Shown here piece by piece: positions 57,917 through 64,000 of a DNA stretch of 64,000 nucleotides (position 1 is its first letter; every line of letters starts with the position of its first letter). The position numbers and the translations under genes were made by a program. The DNA lies in contig CAVRSV010000012.1 of the NCBI GenBank assembly GCA_963723965.1, positions 248,001 to 312,000 on the forward strand, read 5' to 3'. This stretch comes from JARRKC01 sp963723965 (GTDB taxonomy: Bacteria > Acidobacteriota > UBA6911 > RPQK01 > JAPXNP01). Below the pieces are notes generated by a model. The model was not told where the DNA came from. It worked only from the letters and a program-made list of their open reading frames with translations, and made no database searches.

Positions 57917-59305
57917 GTGGGAAGAACCGACTCATTCTCTACCATCGAAAGAAAAATGCAGGAGGCTGAAATCCCTCCTCGTGCCATCGAGACTTTTCGT
58001 TACTACTACCGGAAGCTGGTCGCCGGGGACACCGGCATGCTGCCCGAAGAATCGCTCCTTCCCGTCGAGTCCGTTCCACAGCTTGCAGACCTGGACACAC
58101 GATTCGCCGATCGCGGAAAGGACCTGCGACGTCAAACGGTCATGCTCAAACTCAACGGAGGATTGGGCACCAGCATGGGCCTCGACCGGGCCAAGTCGAT
58201 TCTGACCGTCAAGCAGGATCTGAGCTTCCTCGACATCATCATCTGCCAGTCGCTGCGTTTCGGATTTCCCCTTCTCCTGATGAACTCCTTCAGCACCGAG
58301 AGCGACACCGCCGCCGTTCTGGAGCGCTATCCGGAGCTCAAAGGGGATCTCCCCCTGACCTTCCTGCAGCACAAGGTCCCGAAGATCGAGCGCCGGACGC
58401 TCGAAGCCGTCGACTATCCGCGGGATCCGCAGCTCGAATGGTGCCCGCCCGGACACGGCGATCTCTACAACGCCCTCGTCACCAGCGAGGCGCTGGATGG
58501 CCTCCTGGAAGCCGGCGTCGAATACGCCTTCATCTCCAACTCGGACAATCTCGGAGCGACCCTCGACGAGCGGATTCTCGGGCATTTTGCGGATCAGGAA
58601 CTCGATTTCCTCATGGAGGTCGCGCGCAGGACCGAAGCCGACCGGAAAGGGGGACACCTGGCCCGCAGCCGGGACGATCATCGCCTCCTGCTGCGCGAAT
58701 CGGCCCAGTGCCCCGAAGACGATCTCGACCAGTTCCAGGACATCGAGCGGTATCGCTTCTTCAACACGAACAACCTCTGGATCCGGCTCCAAACATTACG
58801 GGACAAGCTCGAGCAAGAGCAGTTCCTTCGGCTGCCGATGATCCGCAATGCCAAGACCGTCGATCCCCGAGACCCTGACTCGATTCCGGTCTACCAGCTG
58901 GAGACCGCCGTCGGTGCTGCCATCGGACTGTTCGAACGCGCCGGAGCCATCGAGGTCCCGCGGGGGCGGTTTGCGCCGGTCAAGACCTGCGAAGACCTGC
59001 TGGTCGTCCGTTCCGACGCCACGGTCCTGACCGAAGACTGCCGCATCATCCCCGCTCCGGAACGGACCGAGGGTCCACCGCTGGTCTCGCTCGACGATCG
59101 CTATTACCGGCTCATCGACGACCTCGAGAGCCGCTTCCCGGAGGGTCCGCCCTCGCTGGTCGGCTGCCGCAGTCTGAAGGTCCGGGGCGACATCCGTTTC
59201 GGCGCGGATGTGCGCCTGCTGGGGGACGTCGAGCTGGTCAACCGCGGTGACGGCCAGGCCCGCATCGAGATGGCGACCATCGAGGGCGGCAAGGTCTTCC
59301 ACTGA
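57917..59305 (+). CDS. UTP-glucose-1-phosphate uridylyltransferase, UDPGP (eukaryotic) type
   Basis: A 462-residue nucleotidyltransferase. The nucleotide motif VMLKLNGGLGTSMGLDRAKS, then FTxQHKVPKI-like QHKVPKIERRTLEAVDY, WCPPGHGDLYNALVTS, EYAFISNSDNLGATLD and YRFFNTNNLWI are the UDPGP family signatures. It makes UDP-glucose for glycogen, trehalose or surface glycans. A left-handed beta-helix tail (RGDIRFGADVRLLGDVELVN) closes it. Bacteria usually use the unrelated GalU; the eukaryotic-type enzyme is known in some phyla. GTG start with GGAGAAG upstream; ATG at 57956 is an alternative. Confidence 0.93.
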   Translation: MGRTDSFSTIERKMQEAEIPPRAIETFRYYYRKLVAGDTGMLPEESLLPVESVPQLADLDTRFADRGKDLRRQTVMLKLNGGLGTSMGLDRAKSILTVKQDLSFLDIIICQSLRFGFPLLLMNSFSTESDTAAVLERYPELKGDLPLTFLQHKVPKIERRTLEAVDYPRDPQLEWCPPGHGDLYNALVTSEALDGLLEAGVEYAFISNSDNLGATLDERILGHFADQELDFLMEVARRTEADRKGGHLARSRDDHRLLLRESAQCPEDDLDQFQDIERYRFFNTNNLWIRLQTLRDKLEQEQFLRLPMIRNAKTVDPRDPDSIPVYQLETAVGAAIGLFERAGAIEVPRGRFAPVKTCEDLLVVRSDATVLTEDCRIIPAPERTEGPPLVSLDDRYYRLIDDLESRFPEGPPSLVGCRSLKVRGDIRFGADVRLLGDVELVNRGDGQARIEMATIEGGKVFH

Positions 59306-59363
59306 GATTGGGCCGTGGGCGACGGTCCCCTTTCTGTCGCAGTTGTCCTATAGTACTGGGACG

Positions 59364-61382
59364 ATGAGCGTCTCTGCGCTTTTCGCGCTGATCGGCTTCT
59401 TCCTGGGGATCGTCCTGCACGGGGTGCTGCTGGCAACCGTCATCAAGCGTCCCCGCCGGACGACTCTGGAACGAGGCTTGATCTTCCTGCTGGCGGGCCT
59501 GCTGATCTGGTACGCCGGCAACTTTCTGGCCGGGATCTTGCGCTCGATGGATCCTGCCAGGGTTCGCCTCGCTCTCATCACGACGGACGCGGTTTCCTTC
59601 TCCGCCCTCGGTTGTCTGCCGGCTCTGCTCCTCCACACCCACTGGCTCTACTACCGACGCTTCTTTCCGCCAAGTTCGCTCGAAAAACGGCTGGCGAAGG
59701 TTCTGCTGGTCCTGCTGTACGGGATGATCCCGCTCCTTCCCCTCGCTCTGCGGGAGCTTCTCTCCGGTACGACGGCACATCCGCTCGAGAAACTCGGCCC
59801 GTTCCGGGCGCCCTTTCTCGTCTTGCTGGCAGTCTCCTACTTCGCCTCGGCGTACCTGCAGCGTCGCATCGTCCGGCGTTCGACCCGCCCCATCGAGGCG
59901 GCGCTGTTCCGGCGCCTGTTCGTTCTCTTTCTGGTCATTCCTCTGTTTACCCTGTGGGTGTTCGAAGGAACAGATCCTTCCTGGGGCCCCTTCCCTTACC
60001 TGGTGACCCTGGCCCTTCTGGCATCGGCCTTTCCGGCTTTTCTGGTGGCCTACTACATCTACCGCTACCAGTTCCTGCAGATCCGGGTCCACCGGGGATT
60101 GACCTCGGCAGTGGTGGTCCTGCTGTTCATGGTGGTCTACCTGGCGGGTGTCCGCAGCCTCGTCCAATACCTCCACGAAGAGGTCGGGGCTCCGGTCTTC
60201 CTGCTCGAAGCGACCTTTCTTTTCAGCCTGCTGCTCATTTTTCCGCCCTTGAGCCAGTGGGTGCAGGGCTGGGTCTCGCGCAGCTTTTCGGAAGACATCG
60301 GCCGCTACCGGCGAATTGCCGACAGGATCCAGGCCGGAGCTCCGGGCGTCGTGTCGACGCACGAACTGGCCACGGAGATCGTCCGCCTGCTGAATCAGGA
60401 ATACCCGGAGTCGGAATCCCGCATCCACCTGGGGAGCAACCATCCCGGAGGAGATTCGGTTTACCCGCTCCCGGCCGGAGAGCGGCCGATCGGCTACCTG
60501 GAGTTCCGCAGCTTCGAGGCCGCCTCTCCCGGGCAGCGGGAGGGCCTGCGCGTCCTGCTGGCCGAGATCGGCGCCGCCCTGGAGCGGAGTCGGTTCCTCG
60601 AGCGCCAGGTCACGCTGGAGCGGGAGGTGGCCCGCAAGAGCCACCTCGAGGAACTGGGGAGAATGGCCGCCACCATCGCTCACAATGTCAAGAATCCGCT
60701 CAGTTCGATCAAGACGCTCCTTCAGCTGCAGCGAGAAGCGGACAACCTGACACAAGCCCAGCAACACGAACTGGGGATGATGCTCGAAGAGGTCGATCGC
60801 CTCTCGAAGACGGTGACGAGCCTGCTTCGGTTCTCGCGGCTCGAGTCGGGGGAAGGCCGGAAGCTCTCCGACGTCGACCTGCGCGGGCTGGTCGAGACCG
60901 TGCTCGCCGTCTTTCAGGGGAGCCTGACCGACCGGCAGCTGGCACTCGACGTCGAACTGGGATCGGATCCACTCACGGTTCGAGCCCATGCCGACGGACT
61001 GAAGGACGTCCTCGCCAATCTCTTGTCCAACGCCGTCGAGGCGAGCCCGGTCGGCGGAACCATCTCGATCCGCACCCGACGCGAGGGCGACCGCGCGAAA
61101 CTCCTCATCGAGGATGAGGGGCCCGGAATCCCGGAGGGGGTCCTGAGCCGCCTGTTCCAGCCTTTCGTCACCACCAAAGCGGCGGGGACCGGTCTTGGAT
61201 TGGCCATCGCCCGCCGCCGCATGGAGCAGATGCAGGGAGAACTCCGGATCGCCGCGCGAAGTCCGTCGGGGACGCGCGCTATTGTGGAACTGCAGGTCGC
61301 GCAGCCGGAACCCGGTCAAACCATGGCTGAAACGCGAGGCATAGAGGAGGCAGGATGGGAACACGAGGCCCCACGGTGCTGA
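59364..61382 (+). CDS. Membrane sensor histidine kinase, NtrB-like
   Basis: A 672-residue kinase. About eight hydrophobic helices cover residues 1-300 (LFALIGFFLGIVLHGVLLAT to LEATFLFSLLLIFPPLSQWV). A GAF-like region follows, then the dimerisation helix with H440 (MAATIAHNVKNPLSSIKTLL) and the ATPase boxes DVLANLLSNAVEAS (N), EDEGPGIPEG (G1) and GTGLGLAIARRRMEQMQGEL (G2). It autophosphorylates and passes the phosphate to the NtrC-type partner encoded next, whose start overlaps its end by 28 nt. The ATG at 59364 is used. Confidence 0.9.
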   Translation: MSVSALFALIGFFLGIVLHGVLLATVIKRPRRTTLERGLIFLLAGLLIWYAGNFLAGILRSMDPARVRLALITTDAVSFSALGCLPALLLHTHWLYYRRFFPPSSLEKRLAKVLLVLLYGMIPLLPLALRELLSGTTAHPLEKLGPFRAPFLVLLAVSYFASAYLQRRIVRRSTRPIEAALFRRLFVLFLVIPLFTLWVFEGTDPSWGPFPYLVTLALLASAFPAFLVAYYIYRYQFLQIRVHRGLTSAVVVLLFMVVYLAGVRSLVQYLHEEVGAPVFLLEATFLFSLLLIFPPLSQWVQGWVSRSFSEDIGRYRRIADRIQAGAPGVVSTHELATEIVRLLNQEYPESESRIHLGSNHPGGDSVYPLPAGERPIGYLEFRSFEAASPGQREGLRVLLAEIGAALERSRFLERQVTLEREVARKSHLEELGRMAATIAHNVKNPLSSIKTLLQLQREADNLTQAQQHELGMMLEEVDRLSKTVTSLLRFSRLESGEGRKLSDVDLRGLVETVLAVFQGSLTDRQLALDVELGSDPLTVRAHADGLKDVLANLLSNAVEASPVGGTISIRTRREGDRAKLLIEDEGPGIPEGVLSRLFQPFVTTKAAGTGLGLAIARRRMEQMQGELRIAARSPSGTRAIVELQVAQPEPGQTMAETRGIEEAGWEHEAPRC

Positions 61383-62779
61383 TCGTCGACGACGAACGCA
61401 ACGCCCGTTACGGCATGCGCAAGGCCCTCGACGAGGGAATGGAGGTGCTCGAAGCCGAAAATCTGCGCTCGGCCGTCGAGCTGGTTGCCGAGCACCACCC
61501 GGAGATCATCCTGCTCGATCTGAACCTCGGCGGCGAAAACGGGCTCGATCTTCTCTCCGACACTCGTGCAGTCGACCCGCCCCCACTCGTCATCATCATC
61601 ACGGCCCACGGCAACGAGAAGATCGCCGTCGAAGCCATGAAGGCGGGAGCCTACGATTACCTGGCCAAACCGTTCGAGCTGGACGAGCTTCGACTGGTCG
61701 TGCGCAATGCCGCCGAGCACAGCCGTCTGCAGGAGGAGATTCTCCGCCTCCGCCGCCAGCTCGACGAGGCCCGCGGCTACGGTGCTCTAGTGGGCCGCAG
61801 CGAGGCCATGGTGCGCGTCTACGCCCTGATCGAGAAGGTCGCCGAGACGGATGTCTCGATCCTGATCACGGGCGAGAGCGGTTCGGGCAAGGAACTGGTG
61901 GCCGCGGAAATCCACCGCAACAGTCCTCGAGCTCGGGGAGAACTGGTGGCCGTCAATTGCGCCGCGATCCCGGAAAACCTGATCGAGAGTGAACTGTTCG
62001 GACACGAGAAGGGATCCTTCACGGGCGCCCTGCAGCGCCGGATCGGGAAGTTCGAACAGGCCCGCGGCGGGACGCTCTTCCTGGATGAAATCGGCGACAT
62101 GCCGCTGGGAACGCAGGCCAAGATCCTGCGGGCGCTCGAGGAGCACTCCGTGCAGCGACTGGGAAGCAACCAGACCATCGAGGTGGATGTGCGCATCCTC
62201 AGCGCCACCAATCGCGACTTGTCCACCCTGGTCGGGGAAGGAACGTTTCGAGCCGATCTGTTCTATCGCCTGGAAGTCGTGCGGATCGACCTTCCCCCGC
62301 TGCGCCGCCGCCGGGAGGATATCCCCCTGCTGGTGGAACACTTCCTGCGGACCTTCGCCCGCAAACATGGACGCGAATCCGCCTCCGTCGAACCGGATGC
62401 TTTGGCCTTCCTGACACGCTTCGATTTTCCCGGCAACGTCCGGCAGCTTCGCAATGTCGTCGAGCGTCTGGTCGTCCTGTCGGGCGATCGTCCCATTGGC
62501 CCGCGGGACCTCCCCGACGAGATCCGCTACTTCGATCCCGCCATCGGACACAGTTCGACGGAGCTCCAGCTCGACCCCTTCCTCGCCCTCCCCTACCGGG
62601 ATGCCCGCGAAAGCTTCGAGCGCCACTACCTCCTGCGCAAGCTCGCCGAGCACGACCAGAACATCACGCACACCGCGGCCGCCATCGGGATCCACCGCCA
62701 GAGCCTCCAGCAGAAGATCCGCGACCTCGACCTCAAACCCTTCCTGCAGACGGAAGACGGTCCCGAGAGCGCGGGTTGA
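61355..62779 (+). CDS. Sigma-54-dependent NtrC-family response regulator
   Basis: A 474-residue activator. The receiver has IVDDERNARYGMRKALDEGM and phospho-acceptor D55 (IILLDLNLGGENGLDLL). The AAA+ domain has GESGSGKELVAAEIHRNS (Walker A), the sigma-54 loop SELFGHEKGSFTGALQRRI (GSFTGA instead of GAFTGA), LFLDEIGDMPLGTQAKIL and the arginine-finger FRADLFYRLEVVRIDLPPL. A Fis-type helix-turn-helix ends it (ITHTAAAIGIHRQSLQQKIR). It should activate sigma-54 promoters when phosphorylated. It follows the histidine kinase with a 28-nt overlap. Confidence 0.94.
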   Translation: MGTRGPTVLIVDDERNARYGMRKALDEGMEVLEAENLRSAVELVAEHHPEIILLDLNLGGENGLDLLSDTRAVDPPPLVIIITAHGNEKIAVEAMKAGAYDYLAKPFELDELRLVVRNAAEHSRLQEEILRLRRQLDEARGYGALVGRSEAMVRVYALIEKVAETDVSILITGESGSGKELVAAEIHRNSPRARGELVAVNCAAIPENLIESELFGHEKGSFTGALQRRIGKFEQARGGTLFLDEIGDMPLGTQAKILRALEEHSVQRLGSNQTIEVDVRILSATNRDLSTLVGEGTFRADLFYRLEVVRIDLPPLRRRREDIPLLVEHFLRTFARKHGRESASVEPDALAFLTRFDFPGNVRQLRNVVERLVVLSGDRPIGPRDLPDEIRYFDPAIGHSSTELQLDPFLALPYRDARESFERHYLLRKLAEHDQNITHTAAAIGIHRQSLQQKIRDLDLKPFLQTEDGPESAG

Positions 62780-63013
62780 GGTGAAACACAAGATTTCCCT
62801 GGACCCGTCGGCATCCCGGGGAAGTGAACAACCGGTGCGAATCTTGTGCAAAACTCGCATCGATCTGGTGTATAAGAAGTGGATTACCGGAGGACAACTG
62901 GTGACTTTGTCCGGTAGCGGCGATTGGTTTCGCCTCCAAAACCGGATTCAGTTGACGCAGATTTTGATCCGCAACCCCCATCCTCGGGGAGATCCGTCAG
63001 AAGGAGAGAGTCC
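62780..63013 (+). promoter_or_regulatory. Leader region of the propeller gene
   Basis: A TATAAG (62871-62876) with an upstream TG gives an extended -10 box, which would leave about 130 nt of leader. It includes a hairpin GGACAA (62892-62897) / TTGTCC (62907-62912). No sigma-54 -24/-12 element with correct spacing was found. Confidence 0.35.
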
Positions 63014-64000
63014 ATGAGAAGACAACTGCTTTTCGTGATATGCGCGAGTTTGATGGGCGCAGTCGCCCTGGCCCAGAACCCCGGCGACCAGCCCACCGCC
63101 GGGTACACGAACTTCCGGAGCTACCTCAATTCCGATGCCGGCAACTTCAAGGCGCCTTTGGCAGCGGCGCAGACCCTGGCGCTGCCGGAAGGTTTTGCCG
63201 CCGAGAACATGTCGGTCTTCGAACAGTATGTGCTGCTGGGACAGGGGGGTGAGCCCGGCCGCTACGTCCTGATCAACCGCCAGACGGGATTGGTCCGCTG
63301 GAACGTCGAGATCGGCGTCAGCCCGGTCCCCCTGGACTTTGGGCCCGCTTTCAACAACGACCTCGTCCTGCTGGGCGGTTCGACGACGACCTCCGTTTCG
63401 GCGGTCCAGGTCTCCACGGGCGCCACCCTGTGGGGAGACGACCGGGTGGGCCCGTCTGACGGACGGTCTCCCATCCTGACCAATGACCTGTCGCTCTTCG
63501 CCGGCCAGTACGGGGTGGTGGCGGCGCGGCCGAGCGACGGTTTGGTCTTCTGGCAGAATCCGTCGAGCGAGGACATCGGCAGCGTGGAACTGGCCAAGGC
63601 GCCCCTGTCCACCTACGGCAGCCGCGTCTACGGGCTGGCGGCAAACGGCAATCTGTTCGCCCTGAATCTGCTGACGGGGGCCGCGCAGTGGTCGGCGCCC
63701 GAAATCGGCTCGGACGGCTCGAACGTGATCGCCACCCGCAAGTACGTGTTCGTCAACAACCCGGCCAACGGGACGGTCAGCGCGGTCCGGACCAGCAACG
63801 GATCGGTGGCCTGGAGCGTGGAGCTCGACGGGACGTTCGGGAACCCCGGGATCGCGTTGGCATACAACCAACTGTTCGTCTTCTGGGCCACGCAGACGGA
63901 ATTGAAAATCTCCGCACTGAATCCTCAAACAGGGACCCTACTCTGGGAAGTCTCGGATGCTGCTCTTCCTTTGCATATCCCCGAAGCCCCCGCTGCGAAT
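63014..64000 (+). CDS. Exported PQQ-like beta-propeller protein (3' end outside the window)
   Basis: The first 329 codons of an exported protein, open to the window end. A signal peptide (LLFVICASLMGAVALAQ) precedes repeated PQQ-like strands: YVLINRQTGLVRWNVEIGVS, VSAVQVSTGATLWGDDRVG, LFALNLLTGAAQWSAPEIGS, VSAVRTSNGSVAWSVELDGT and ISALNPQTGTLLWEVSD. At least five blades are visible, each with the closing Trp. Family members scaffold outer-membrane assembly (BamB), bind PQQ as dehydrogenases or act as surface proteins; no PQQ-ligand motif is obvious in this part. GGAG lies about 8 nt before the ATG. Confidence 0.85.
   Translation, partial: MRRQLLFVICASLMGAVALAQNPGDQPTAGYTNFRSYLNSDAGNFKAPLAAAQTLALPEGFAAENMSVFEQYVLLGQGGEPGRYVLINRQTGLVRWNVEIGVSPVPLDFGPAFNNDLVLLGGSTTTSVSAVQVSTGATLWGDDRVGPSDGRSPILTNDLSLFAGQYGVVAARPSDGLVFWQNPSSEDIGSVELAKAPLSTYGSRVYGLAANGNLFALNLLTGAAQWSAPEIGSDGSNVIATRKYVFVNNPANGTVSAVRTSNGSVAWSVELDGTFGNPGIALAYNQLFVFWATQTELKISALNPQTGTLLWEVSDAALPLHIPEAPAAN

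Noticed and set aside
59326..59354. TATAGT before the histidine kinase gene as a promoter
   Set aside because: The -35 position holds TCCCCT, and the start codon is only 10 nt away.
59238..61364. A 708-codon open frame on the minus strand opposite the histidine kinase
   Set aside because: It mirrors the third-codon GC bias of the kinase gene on the other strand. Its translation has no domain, and the kinase has all motifs.
62780..63013. Leader of the propeller gene as a cyclic-di-GMP or other riboswitch
   Set aside because: Only one short hairpin is visible; conserved aptamer sequence elements are missing.

Overview
The window is about 64 kb of GC-rich bacterial chromosome. Gene content points to Acidobacteriota (an inference from content only; there is no rRNA in the window). 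Pointers are three Pkn2-type Ser/Thr kinases carrying C-terminal beta-propeller, TPR or membrane domains, a winged-helix/TolB-propeller fusion, an ECF sigma factor paired with a kinase, an ihfA-merR-tRNA-Pro block, a YpdA-type reductase, a eukaryotic-type UDPGP pyrophosphorylase and many exported proteins of unknown function.

Layout. 0-10 kb: a membrane protein, a methyltransferase, two signalling proteins with propellers, and exported unknowns. 9.6-14 kb: an accessory stretch with decaying gene fragments (phosphoesterase, epimerase, possibly an M20 amidase), a cupin, an ECF sigma factor with its ATGA-overlapping partner, tandem SnoaL-like genes, and an IS200-type element whose transposase has lost its HUH motif in frame. 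14-26 kb: housekeeping (tRNA-Pro, merR, ihfA, der, hflX, ypdA, tRNA-Val, sucCD-ndk-DUF2905, an S9 peptidase, a FAD oxidase, a frameshifted HhH-GPD glycosylase). 26-29.8 kb: exported proteins with CarboxypepD_reg and IPT/TIG-like folds. 29.8-32.4 kb: an island built from about 76-bp repeats, with an exported methyltransferase, a Phd/PIN toxin-antitoxin pair and a RAYT (Y1-type) transposase lying between successive copies. 32.4-35.2 kb: yifB and hemE. 35.3-40.7 kb: three exported proteins, including an atypical kinase-fold protein, then an ECF/STK pair and an SRPBCC protein. 40.7-46.1 kb: a phoB-like regulator and pstSCAB-phoU behind a four-unit 11-bp Pho box. 46-54.6 kb: a GH95 glycosidase, PPK2, cysK, an L,D-transpeptidase and an MgtC/DUF4010 protein. 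54.8-64 kb: a kinase-TPR protein, UGPase, an NtrB/NtrC-type two-component pair and a PQQ-like propeller protein cut by the window end.

The most distinctive content is repetitive DNA. First, a dispersed 76-78 bp family with GAAATAGGT/ACCTATTTC inverted ends has five copies, two of which bracket the RAYT gene in opposite orientation. Second, three unrelated units of 171-185 bp have inverted or palindromic ends (19.3, 24.3 and 46.2 kb) and resemble REPIN or MITE doublets. Third, degenerate arrays with a strict or near 7-bp (sometimes 8-bp) period lie in at least six intergenic gaps, usually just past stop codons. No CRISPR array, prophage, integrase or rRNA was found.
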